Assembly (NCBI GenBank): GCA_009704515.1
Contig: WLDZ01000005.1
Location: forward strand, 1-24,437
From: Actinomycetota bacterium
GTDB taxonomy: Bacteria > Actinomycetota > Actinomycetes > Nanopelagicales > Nanopelagicaceae
Reading direction: 5' to 3'
DNA: 24,437 bases
Part shown: one piece after another, positions 6,679 to 13,881 of the stretch
Position numbering within the stretch: position 1 is the stretch's first letter
Layout of the letters: each line of letters opens with the position of its first letter
The notes under the pieces: model-generated
What the model was told of the DNA's origin: nothing
What the model saw: the letters and a program-made list of their open reading frames with translations, nothing else
The model's database searches: none
Made by a program: the position numbers and the translations under genes

Positions 6679-8546
6679 TGAGAACGGTACGCGAACCACA
6701 TATCCAGAGTCTTCGGGCGCTGGCTGCTCTTTTGGTTCTGATTTACCATGCTGGTCTTATTCCTGGTGGTTATATTGGCGTTGACATCTTCTATGTAATT
6801 TCGGGCTATTTGATTACCAATCTTCTTCTTCGTGAAATCCAAGCACGAGATAATCTCGCATTTTCAAGTTTCTACGCACGAAGATTTAAACGCCTTTTAC
6901 CTGCCTCGCTTGTAGTCGTTCTTGCAACAGGAATCACAGGTTGGGCTCTCTTGCCCACAACTTATAGAGCTGATTTTGGTCGAGATCTCATAGCCGCCTC
7001 CACTTATATTTCTAACTTTCTCTTCGCTCTTTGGAATGCCGACTATCAAAATCTCGGATCAACGCCTTCTCCATTCATTCACTTCTGGTCCTTAGCAGTT
7101 GAAGAACAGTTCTATCTTTTCTGGCCAATTCTTATCCTGATTCTCTTTCGAATAAAAGGGCGCAAAGGAGTTTTCTTCGGAGTTCTCGCGGTAGCGGGCC
7201 TTTCCTTTCTCTTCTCCCTTTATCTAACAGAACGTTCACCTGTCTGGTCTTTCTACATTCTTCCAACTAGAGCATGGGAAATGGCTGTTGGAGCACTCAT
7301 ACTCTTTGCATCAGAACGGATGAGAACACGAATTTTCTCAAGGCCACAATGGGGTCTCTTAGCAATCTTGCTCCTGGTGCTATCTTCATTTTTCTACAAT
7401 GAAAATACCGCGTTCCCAGGAACCGCAGCCATCATTCCCGTTCTAGCAACTGCACTACTCATTCTAAGCATAGAAAAATGGCCCCCATTTTTGGATAAAT
7501 TATCTCGACGGAGAACTGTGCAATGGCTGGGAGAAATCTCTTATCCGCTATACCTCTGGCACTGGCCTGTCCTGGTCATACCCGAACTGTACTTATCTAG
7601 GAAGTTAAGTATGTTCGAGGTTCTATTGGCAGCTTTATTGATTCTTTTACTCTCCGATCTTACGCATCGATTCATTGAAGAACCCTTGCGCTACAAAGAT
7701 TTCAAAATTAAACGAATCTATCTCGCTTCATTTATTGCAACTCTAGCTTCCGTAATTCTAGGCCTGGCAATCATCTCCTCATATAACAGTTCTATAACCT
7801 CAACTTCAGGCTTCACATTCGATGTTGAAGAGGTCAGAGAGAAACCAAAAAACAATATCGATGGTTGCCATGTCCATGTTGGGGTTACGGTTGCACCGAA
7901 ATGCGAGTATGGGGACACTGATAGCGAGAAGACAATCGTTCTGTACGGTGACTCACATGCGGCTCAATGGTTGCCTGCCCTAGATATCGTTGGACGAAAG
8001 AAAGGAATCAAAATAGTTTCCCTCACTAAATCAGCTTGTCCTTCTGCGGAAGTAATTAAAGAACTTTCATCCCAGTACCGAATTGCTGATTGCCAGGCAT
8101 TTAGAGACTCCTCTGTTGAGCGCATCTCTAAATTGAACCCAACCGCGGTGATCATGACAGGAATGCAGCCCTTTACGGCACCTAATTCAAAAGTCGATTC
8201 TCGAGATTGGTGGCTAGCAGGAGAAGCGAAAGCGTTCTCTCGCATCAAAGGGTTTACGGAGTACCCGATTTACTTAACGGATACTCCACTTCCTAGTGTT
8301 GATATACCGACATGCCTGGCCGAGATGGATAGAGAAAAATGTGACACATCGCGTCCAATCTCACCTGAAGTTGCACCTGGCCTTATAGCCATAAATCCAA
8401 CGCCTTGGTTATGTGAGGGCTCCTGCTCTGCTGTAATTGATGGAATAGTTGTGTATCGTGATAAATCTCATCTCACTGTCGCTATGAGTGAGTACTTGGC
8501 CCCAAGGCTTGAAAAGGAACTACAACGAATCGGAGTTCTGCCTTGA
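6675..8546 (+). CDS. Acyltransferase-3 / SGNH two-domain membrane protein (OafA/YrhL type)
   Basis: 623 residues. The N-terminal ~370 residues form a multi-spanning acyltransferase-3 domain: RALAALLVLIYH carries Arg14 and His25, followed by GVDIFYVISGYLIT and HFWSLAVEEQFYLFWPIL, all family hallmarks. The C-terminal part (about 400-623) is an extracytoplasmic SGNH hydrolase domain with YGDSHAAQW (Ser near 426) and DKSHLT (Asp and His near 596-599) completing the catalytic set. Such proteins O-acylate cell-surface sugars; the target here is unknown. Start ATG overlaps the apt stop, so translation is coupled, an odd pairing of salvage enzyme and surface-modification enzyme. A second ATG follows at once. 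Confidence 0.92.
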   Translation: MMRTVREPHIQSLRALAALLVLIYHAGLIPGGYIGVDIFYVISGYLITNLLLREIQARDNLAFSSFYARRFKRLLPASLVVVLATGITGWALLPTTYRADFGRDLIAASTYISNFLFALWNADYQNLGSTPSPFIHFWSLAVEEQFYLFWPILILILFRIKGRKGVFFGVLAVAGLSFLFSLYLTERSPVWSFYILPTRAWEMAVGALILFASERMRTRIFSRPQWGLLAILLLVLSSFFYNENTAFPGTAAIIPVLATALLILSIEKWPPFLDKLSRRRTVQWLGEISYPLYLWHWPVLVIPELYLSRKLSMFEVLLAALLILLLSDLTHRFIEEPLRYKDFKIKRIYLASFIATLASVILGLAIISSYNSSITSTSGFTFDVEEVREKPKNNIDGCHVHVGVTVAPKCEYGDTDSEKTIVLYGDSHAAQWLPALDIVGRKKGIKIVSLTKSACPSAEVIKELSSQYRIADCQAFRDSSVERISKLNPTAVIMTGMQPFTAPNSKVDSRDWWLAGEAKAFSRIKGFTEYPIYLTDTPLPSVDIPTCLAEMDREKCDTSRPISPEVAPGLIAINPTPWLCEGSCSAVIDGIVVYRDKSHLTVAMSEYLAPRLEKELQRIGVLP

Positions 8547-8595
8547 TTATCAATGCTCCTGAGATGGCAAGATACCGTCATGATTGGATGTACTA

Positions 8596-9240
8596 ATGGC
8601 TGAGCTTATTTACTACTGCGGCACCATGGATAGTGGTAAGTCAACGCTCGCACTCCAGACCGCCCATAACCATCAGAGCAGAGGTCGCGGAGGTTTGATC
8701 TTTACGAGTCATGACCGTGCGGGTACTGGGGTTATCTCATCTCGTTTAGGTCTACAAAGTCCCGCGATAGAAGTCTCTCCTGGTTTTGATATCCATAAAT
8801 TTGTTCTCGATAAGCTATCGATGGGTGAACGAATTGATTACATCATCTGCGATGAAGCGCAATTCTATGAACCACAACAGATTGATTCGCTCGCTAAGAT
8901 AGTTGATGGTCTCGGAATTGATGTCTATGCATTTGGTATCTTGGCAGATTTTCGAACCAAGTTATTCCCTGGATCTGCCAGACTTGTCGAGTTAGCAGAT
9001 CGAGTCAACACTCTCCAAGTTGAAGCGCTTTGTTGGTGTGGCTCAAGAGCAACTCACAACGCTCGTACCATCAACGGAGTAATGGTTACCGAAGGTGAAC
9101 AGGTTGTAGTTGGGGATGTAGGAAAGAGTGAAGAAGTTGCCTACGAAGTTCTATGTCGCAGACACCATATGCGAAATGTCACTGCTCGAGAGTCCAGAGC
9201 AGGGCATATATCTACCGATCCACTTCCTTTTGGAGAATAG
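8596..9240 (+). CDS. tdk: Thymidine kinase
   Basis: 214 residues, type II thymidine kinase: phosphorylates thymidine with ATP in the salvage route to dTTP. The P-loop GTMDSGKST is at 9-17, ICDEAQF with the catalytic Glu at 84-90, the lasso-type FGILADFRTKLFPGSARL at 113-130, and zinc ligands are Cys146, Cys148, Cys187 and His190. I chose ATG at 8596: GGAT lies about six bases upstream and the P-loop falls at its normal place. A TTG at 8584 would add four residues. It follows the acyltransferase by 49 bases and may share its transcript. Family assignment is secure. Confidence 0.94.
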   Translation: MAELIYYCGTMDSGKSTLALQTAHNHQSRGRGGLIFTSHDRAGTGVISSRLGLQSPAIEVSPGFDIHKFVLDKLSMGERIDYIICDEAQFYEPQQIDSLAKIVDGLGIDVYAFGILADFRTKLFPGSARLVELADRVNTLQVEALCWCGSRATHNARTINGVMVTEGEQVVVGDVGKSEEVAYEVLCRRHHMRNVTARESRAGHISTDPLPFGE

Positions 9241-9271
9241 TTAACCATCTGATGATTAGTTCTTTAGGCAT

Positions 9272-10051
9272 TCATATTGAATGAGCCAGGAAAGCAACTA
9301 ACGGTGCCAAGAAAAGCGCGGGTAGAAGATTCGCAATGGCAATCTTCTTAATATCGAGAAGGCGCAACGCGATTCCAATCAGCAGTAATCCACCAACAAT
9401 CGACATCGCATCAATCTGATAGGGATCTAAAACATTTCCCGCGAACCATCCGATTACCGTCCAAGCTCCTTGATAGATAGCTACTGGAATAATCGATGCC
9501 GCAACTCCCCAACCAAGGGTCGAGGCAAAGGCCATGGCAGCAAATAAGTCGAGGGAAGATTTGAGAATAAGTTGATCGATTCCTCGCGACGCGCCATCAC
9601 TTACACTTCCAAGAATCGCTAAAGGACCAATAACAAAGAGCAGAGATGAGCTAACAAAACCTTCAATAAATGGCGATTCTTTAGAGGCGCGAAACTTTTC
9701 TCGCAGATACTCCCCCACATGATCAAGTTTGGTTTCTAAATCAAGTGCGCTACCAATCAATCCCCCAATAATCATGGTGAGAAGAATTACGAGCAAGGGC
9801 AATCCTTCTGCAAACTTTTCACGAAAACCTGGAGCCCATAAGGGCGAGAGTGCGGAAACGGCGCCAAGGGCCGTCACGAGACCTAAGACATCTGTTATCA
9901 AGCGTTGTGATGGCGCCTGCAATCGTGCGCCTAAGGAGACTCCAACACTCGCACCAATGAGGATAGCGAGAACATTGAGTACCGTTCCTGAGCCGATAAA
10001 AGATAGGTTCTCAATATTTGGCAAATTCAACATTGAAGTCGCTGAGTGCAT
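9272..10051 (-). CDS. DUF554 family membrane protein
   Basis: 259 residues, about seven hydrophobic segments, integral inner-membrane protein of the DUF554 (YdfK/YqgA-like) family. GTVLNVLAILIGASVG near residues 22-37, LLTMIIGGLIGSALDLE near 90-107 and GFVSSSLLFVIGPLAILGSVSDG near 130-152 are typical. Function unknown; transport has been proposed for the family. M1 at 10051 is favoured over an ATG at 10033 because TATAGT lies exactly six bases upstream. It converges on tdk (31-base gap without a convincing terminator) and diverges from the YczE-like gene across only 38 bases. Confidence 0.87.
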   Translation of the reverse strand: MHSATSMLNLPNIENLSFIGSGTVLNVLAILIGASVGVSLGARLQAPSQRLITDVLGLVTALGAVSALSPLWAPGFREKFAEGLPLLVILLTMIIGGLIGSALDLETKLDHVGEYLREKFRASKESPFIEGFVSSSLLFVIGPLAILGSVSDGASRGIDQLILKSSLDLFAAMAFASTLGWGVAASIIPVAIYQGAWTVIGWFAGNVLDPYQIDAMSIVGGLLLIGIALRLLDIKKIAIANLLPALFLAPLVAFLAHSI

Positions 10052-10055
10052 ACCC

Positions 10056-10069
10056 TCACTATAGAGTGA
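10056..10069. promoter_or_regulatory. Short dyad overlapping the DUF554 promoter
   Basis: TCACT-ATAG-AGTGA, five-base perfect arms around four bases, overlapping the TATAGT -10 of the DUF554 gene and the -35 zone of the YczE-like gene. A possible operator; short enough to be chance. Confidence 0.25.
10058..10063 (-). promoter_or_regulatory. Putative leaderless -10 box for the DUF554 gene
   Basis: Minus-strand TATAGT, six bases, then the ATG at 10051; the best match to a consensus -10 among the starts in this window. Its -35 would fall on the -10 of the divergent gene. Confidence 0.55.
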
Positions 10070-10076
10070 AGGAAGC

Positions 10077-10082
10077 TAGACT
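10077..10082 (+). promoter_or_regulatory. Putative leaderless -10 box for the YczE-like gene
   Basis: TAGACT, seven bases, then ATG at 10090, without a Shine-Dalgarno. It lies back to back with the DUF554 promoter in the same 38 bases. Confidence 0.5.
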
Positions 10083-10089
10083 TTGCTAA

Positions 10090-10758
10090 ATGAGGCTCAC
10101 CAATCTTGTTGCTTTCTTTGCTCCTCACAAAACAATTCCGCATACTCGCTGGAGAGCAGCGCACAGATGGGATCTCTCCCCCAAACGAGTGTTAATTCTT
10201 TTCTTTGGTTTAGCTATCTTTGGTCTAGGTGATTCTCTCTTAATACAGAGCAATATCGGAAATGCACCTTGGACTGTATTTGCGCAAGGGCTGTCAGAGA
10301 GAACTGGCCTGCTAATCGGATGGTCTACTGCGATTACCTCTATTTTTGTACTATTGATTTGGATTCCGTTAAGAGAACGCCCTGGTTTTGGAACACTTTC
10401 TAATATCGTTTTAATAGCGCTCTTTATTGAAATCGGAATCCACATATTTCCGGCTCAAGAAAATTATCTTTCTGGCGTGATATTTGCACTTGTGGGAATA
10501 GCCTTGGTTGGCGCGGGATCGGCTCTCTACATCACCTGCGGATTGGGTCCAGGCCCTCGCGACGGGGCGATGACAGGTCTTCATAGGGTTACCGGAATTA
10601 GGGTGAGTCGCGTTCGCTTAGCTATTGAGGTTACTGTTCTATCGGCTGGCTGGGCTCTGGGCGGAACTGTGGGCCTAGGTACCCTTCTCTTCGCCCTCCT
10701 GATTGGCAATTCGGTCGCAATTTCGCTCGGACTTTTGGCGCGTCAGACCAGTAAGTAG
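10090..10758 (+). CDS. YczE/YitT-like membrane protein
   Basis: 222 residues, about five or six membrane segments after a basic, probably cytoplasmic N-terminus of ~30 residues. The pattern FGLAIFGLGDSLLIQSNIG-NAPWTVF (about 39-64), a later GLGPGPRDGAMTGLH (about 152-166) and VRLAIEVTVLSAGWALGG-TVGLGTL match the YczE / YyaS / YitT group of membrane proteins, whose function is unknown. ATG at 10090 fits a leaderless start. It shares a 38-base divergent promoter region with the DUF554 gene and is followed by the structured leader of the NCS2 permease. It could be a transporter, but nothing shows the substrate. Confidence 0.8.
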   Translation: MRLTNLVAFFAPHKTIPHTRWRAAHRWDLSPKRVLILFFGLAIFGLGDSLLIQSNIGNAPWTVFAQGLSERTGLLIGWSTAITSIFVLLIWIPLRERPGFGTLSNIVLIALFIEIGIHIFPAQENYLSGVIFALVGIALVGAGSALYITCGLGPGPRDGAMTGLHRVTGIRVSRVRLAIEVTVLSAGWALGGTVGLGTLLFALLIGNSVAISLGLLARQTSK

Positions 10759-10781
10759 CGGCTCGAAAACTTTAATATAAG

Positions 10782-10858
10782 GCCTTCCTTCGGTCTGTGA
10801 GCCGTCACTTCACACGGGGTCGCAAACACCCCCGTTAACAAAATCAGGAAGGTACCTC
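10782..10858 (+). promoter_or_regulatory. Structured 5' leader of the NCS2 permease with sequestered Shine-Dalgarno (candidate riboswitch)
   Basis: The permease has a strong Shine-Dalgarno, AGGAAGG (10846-10852), six bases before ATG. Seven of its bases can pair with CCTTCCT (10783-10789), plus a G-U, forming an 8-bp closing stem (P1). Inside lie two hairpins: GTGA-gccg-TCAC (10797-10808; an alternative TGTGA 10796-10800 with TCACA 10810-10814 is exclusive of it) and ACGGGG/CCCCGT (10814-10819 with 10830-10835, ten-base loop). This is a three-way-junction-like plan that hides the ribosome site. It does not match the purine-riboswitch core. TAATAT (10773-10778) may be the -10; transcription would start close to P1, so the real 5' end matters. 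Confidence 0.45.
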
Positions 10859-12316
10859 ATGCTCGATTCGTATTTCAAAATATCGGAGCGTGGATCATCT
10901 GTAAGCCAGGAAATTCGTGGCGGTCTCGTCACATTTTTCACTATGGCTTACATCGTGGTTCTAAACCCGCTCATCATCGGTTACACCAAGGATGCTAATG
11001 GTAACTACATTGGCGGATCACAAGAGCCACAGATTGCAATGATTGCAGCTGCAACCGCTCTAGTCGCAGGTGTATTGACAATCCTCATGGGAGTCGTTGG
11101 TCGCTACCCATTAGCACTCGCGACCGGACTTGGACTCAATACATTTGTTGCAGTTGTAATCGCCCAACAAATGTCATGGGAAGCAGCGATGGGCCTTGTT
11201 GTACTCGAGGGCATCATCATCACTATTCTCGTGCTCACTGGATTTAGAACCGCAGTATTCAAGGCGGTTCCAGGTCAGCTAAAAATTGCTATCTCTGTAG
11301 GTATCGGTCTCTTTATCGCCCTTATTGGTCTAGTGGACGCAGGATTCGTTCGCAAGACTCCTGGCACTGGCCCAGTACCTGTAACTCTCGGCTTTGATGG
11401 TGAACTGGTGGGTTGGCCTATCGTAATTTTCGCAATTGGTCTCTTCATCATGATTGCCCTAATGGTTCGCAAGAGCAAGGGTGCACTCCTTATCGGTATC
11501 GGTGTTGCAACGGTTCTCGCCGTACTTGCCGAAAGAGCCTTCAAAATTGGACCAAATTACATCCCAGGTGGAAATCCTGATGGATCAAACTTTGTGAATC
11601 CAAAGGGCTGGGGACTAAATGTTCCTAATCTGCCGGCAGATGGATGGGTGGCAACTCCAGACTTTGGTCTTATTGGTCAGTTTGATCTCTTCGGTGGATT
11701 TGGTGAGATCAGCATTGTTGCTGCAGTGCTTCTCGTCTTCACTCTCTTGCTCTCAGACTTCTTCGACACTGTTGGAACTGTCACAGCAATCGGTCATGAA
11801 GCGGGGCTAGTCGATAAGGATGGAAACATCCCATACAACGATCAGATTCTCCTCGTCGACTCGTTAGCAGCGGTTGCAGGTGGTGCGGCTAGCATTTCCT
11901 CTAACACCAGCTATATCGAATCAGCTGCTGGCGTTGGTGAAGGTGCGCGCACAGGTTTGGCTTCAATCGTCACGGGAGCTTGCTTCCTTCTAACCACTCT
12001 ACTAGCACCTGTTGTAGCGATGATTCCTTACGAGGCAGCTACTCCTGCCTTAATCATTGTAGGTTTCTTGATGATGACTCAAATCAGCGGAATTGATTGG
12101 TCTGATTATGGAATTGCAATCCCTGCATTCCTTACAATCATCTTGATGCCATTCACCTACAACATCTCCGTTGGTATCGGCGCCGGATTTATTACGCATG
12201 TAGTAATTCGTGCAATTCAAGGTCGCCGCAAAGAGATTCACCCACTCCTTATTGGTGTGAGTGCGCTCTTTGTTATTTACTTCATGCAATCACCCATTGA
12301 AATGTGGATTGGCTAA
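10859..12316 (+). CDS. NCS2 family purine permease (AzgA/PbuG-like)
   Basis: 485 residues, polytopic membrane transporter of the NCS2 family, adenine/guanine/hypoxanthine branch, driving nucleobase uptake with protons. Hallmarks: RGGLVTFFTMAYIVVLNP near 21-38, ALATGLGLNTFVA near 86-98, FFDTVGTVTAIGHEAGL near 301-317, and the AzgA-type SNTSYIESAAGVGEGARTGL near 348-367. An extended hydrophilic loop with GGNPDGSN lies about residues 238-270. It has a strong Shine-Dalgarno within a foldable leader and a strong terminator, so it is its own transcription unit. With apt upstream it supports purine-base salvage. The exact base transported is not decided by the sequence. Confidence 0.92.
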   Translation: MLDSYFKISERGSSVSQEIRGGLVTFFTMAYIVVLNPLIIGYTKDANGNYIGGSQEPQIAMIAAATALVAGVLTILMGVVGRYPLALATGLGLNTFVAVVIAQQMSWEAAMGLVVLEGIIITILVLTGFRTAVFKAVPGQLKIAISVGIGLFIALIGLVDAGFVRKTPGTGPVPVTLGFDGELVGWPIVIFAIGLFIMIALMVRKSKGALLIGIGVATVLAVLAERAFKIGPNYIPGGNPDGSNFVNPKGWGLNVPNLPADGWVATPDFGLIGQFDLFGGFGEISIVAAVLLVFTLLLSDFFDTVGTVTAIGHEAGLVDKDGNIPYNDQILLVDSLAAVAGGAASISSNTSYIESAAGVGEGARTGLASIVTGACFLLTTLLAPVVAMIPYEAATPALIIVGFLMMTQISGIDWSDYGIAIPAFLTIILMPFTYNISVGIGAGFITHVVIRAIQGRRKEIHPLLIGVSALFVIYFMQSPIEMWIG

Positions 12317-12332
12317 GTAAAAAAGCAGTAAG

Positions 12333-12362
12333 AAAGGCCCCTAGTCAACCTAGGGGCCTTTT
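12333..12362 (+). terminator. Intrinsic terminator between NCS2 permease and ung
   Basis: AAAGGCCCCTAG, five-base loop TCAAC, CTAGGGGCCTTT, a perfect 12-bp stem, followed by TTTTGCTTTT. It ends the permease transcript 17 bases after its stop. On the other strand it is followed by only TTTC, so it may also end ung, whose stop lies at 12367, but less efficiently. Confidence 0.9.
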
Positions 12363-12366
12363 GCTT

Positions 12367-13005
12367 TTAGGTTAGTTTCCAATTAACGGGTTCATATCCG
12401 AGATGAACCAGCATCGCATTTGCCTTTGTGAAGGGTTTGGACCCGAAGAATCCGCGGTATGACGAGAGCGGACTCGGGTGAACGGATTCGATTCTATGAG
12501 CGAATCCGCCTCCCAGAGATATAGCTGAATTACCCCAGAGAATTGCCACGACATCTCTCTGGGCAAGTTCGAAAAGTATCGAGGAGATTAGATTCTCCCA
12601 ACCGACAGATTTATGCTTATCTCGTTGACCAATCTCAGTTGTCAGAGCGGTATTTAAAAGAAGTACTCCTTCACTCAGCCAAGGGTACAAAGTGGTCGTT
12701 GTTGGCTTCTGGAATCCGAGATCCGCGCAGTATTCTGTAAAGATGTTTCTAAGTGAGGCAGGGACAAAATCGGGTAATCCTGAGGAGAAGGCCAGGCCAT
12801 CTGCCACGCCTTCTCCTGGATAAGGGTCTTGCCCAAGGATTACTACTTTGACATCAGTTAATGGGAGCGCGAAGGAACGAAAGATGAGTTCTCGTGCTGG
12901 CGCAATCCTTGCTTGACTAGTCGAAATCAGAATTGAATTAATCTCGCTCAAGTGTGGCTTGAATATGGAATGCCACGACGTATCAATTTCAGAAAGTGAA
13001 AACAT
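12367..13005 (-). CDS. ung: Uracil-DNA glycosylase
   Basis: 212 residues, family-1 UDG that removes uracil from DNA for base-excision repair. VVILGQDPYPGEGVADGLAFS (near 53-73) carries the catalytic Asp; Pro replaces the His of the E. coli GQDPYH, as in mycobacterial Ung. WLSEGVLLLNTALTT (near 107-121) and the late VHPSPLSSYRGFFG (His loop, near 175-188) complete the fold. The start lies three bases after the ABC ATPase stop; AGGAA stands directly before ATG, too close for a normal Shine-Dalgarno, so translation probably depends on coupling to the upstream gene. Ends next to a shared terminator. Confidence 0.94.
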   Translation of the reverse strand: MFSLSEIDTSWHSIFKPHLSEINSILISTSQARIAPARELIFRSFALPLTDVKVVILGQDPYPGEGVADGLAFSSGLPDFVPASLRNIFTEYCADLGFQKPTTTTLYPWLSEGVLLLNTALTTEIGQRDKHKSVGWENLISSILFELAQRDVVAILWGNSAISLGGGFAHRIESVHPSPLSSYRGFFGSKPFTKANAMLVHLGYEPVNWKLT

Positions 13006-13008
13006 TTC

Positions 13009-13800
13009 CTATCGTTGTGAGCGGGCGAAGAAACGACCGGCCTCGTGAGTAACTGAGATAGGAATACCGAAGACAGCAGAGATATGTTCAGTAGTAATGA
13101 CCTCGGCTACTGGTCCGGAAACCGCGATAGTGGCATCTTTCAGCAGAAGGGCGTGCGTAGTACCTTCAGGAATTTCCTCGATGTGGTGAGTTACCACAAT
13201 CATTGCGGGTGAAGCTGGGTCTGCAGCGAAAGCCGAAAAACGAGAAAGCAGATCTTCGCGACCTCCCAGATCGAGTCCTGATGCAGGTTCATCGAGTAAT
13301 AAAAGTTCAGGGTCTGCCATGAGTGCGCGAGCTATCTGAACCCTTTTTCGTTCACCTTCACTGAGAGATCCATAAGTCCGATCTGCAAACTCGCGAACTC
13401 CAAAAGTGGTGAGAAGGGCAACTGCTCTTGATTCATCCCAAAGGTCATAGGCTTCATTCCATCTGCCAAGAATTGCGTAAGCAGCGGTAAGAACTACATC
13501 TCGCACGAGTTCATCTGCTGGAATATCCTCAGAGATTAGTGCGCCACAGATTCCTATTCGAGTTCGAAGCTCTGAAAGATCGCACTTTCCCATCTCTTTA
13601 TCTAAAACATGAACGCTACCGCGAGTAGGAAAGATACGGGTCGCAAGAATTTGCAACATCGTTGATTTGCCGGCGCCATTAGGTCCAAGAATCACCCATC
13701 GCTCATTCGGTCTAATGGCGAAGTTGATCGGACCAAGAATCGCCCTGCTTTCGCGTTCCACCACAACGCTGTGGAGCTCAAGTACATAATCTCCAGCCAT
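13009..13800 (-). CDS. Stand-alone ABC ATPase (YlmA-like)
   Basis: 263 residues, a single nucleotide-binding domain. Walker A GPNGAGKST is at 38-46, signature LSEGERKRV at 146-154, Walker B ELLLLDEPASGLD at 165-177, and the H-loop VVTHHIEE with His205. The Q-loop glutamine is not evident (RIGICGALISED, 81-92). No membrane partner lies nearby, so it resembles the orphan YlmA-type ATPases of unknown role rather than a known importer. I chose ATG at 13800, since an open frame up to 13923 would overlap serB, and TATCTT lies seven bases upstream. It is followed at once by ung. It could pair with a permease elsewhere or act alone. Confidence 0.85.
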   Translation of the reverse strand: MAGDYVLELHSVVVERESRAILGPINFAIRPNERWVILGPNGAGKSTMLQILATRIFPTRGSVHVLDKEMGKCDLSELRTRIGICGALISEDIPADELVRDVVLTAAYAILGRWNEAYDLWDESRAVALLTTFGVREFADRTYGSLSEGERKRVQIARALMADPELLLLDEPASGLDLGGREDLLSRFSAFAADPASPAMIVVTHHIEEIPEGTTHALLLKDATIAVSGPVAEVITTEHISAVFGIPISVTHEAGRFFARSQR

Positions 13801-13807
13801 AGGGAGC

Positions 13808-13813
13808 AAGATA
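13808..13813 (-). promoter_or_regulatory. Putative leaderless -10 box for the ABC ATPase
   Basis: Minus-strand TATCTT, seven bases, then ATG at 13800; no Shine-Dalgarno (the preceding bases are CTCCCT). Divergent from serB across 81 bases. Confidence 0.4.
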
Positions 13814-13869
13814 TAACTAACCAGTCCTAATCGAAGGCAAGTAGGGCCAATAGATGCTGTGATTCGTAC

Positions 13870-13875
13870 TAATCT
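13870..13875 (+). promoter_or_regulatory. Putative leaderless -10 box for serB
   Basis: TAATCT, six bases, then ATG at 13882 with no Shine-Dalgarno. A good -10 at the leaderless distance. Confidence 0.55.
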
Positions 13876-13881
13876 AGCGTC

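Noticed and set aside
8543..8553. TTGAT-T-ATCAA dyad before tdk
   Set aside because: An AT-rich 11-base dyad over a stop codon is likely chance; no -10 lies at a suitable distance.
9267..9287. Hairpin GGCATTC/GAATGAGCC between tdk and DUF554 as a terminator
   Set aside because: The stem is short and bulged, overlaps the DUF554 coding end and has no T tract.
10771..10858. Classical purine riboswitch upstream of the NCS2 permease
   Set aside because: TATAA is present by chance, but the conserved TCTACC-type junction and kissing loops are not found; only a generic structured-leader call is justified.
12811..12850. GQDPYP in Ung as an unusual active-site change (Pro for His)
   Set aside because: The same form is known from mycobacterial Ung, so it is a lineage trait.
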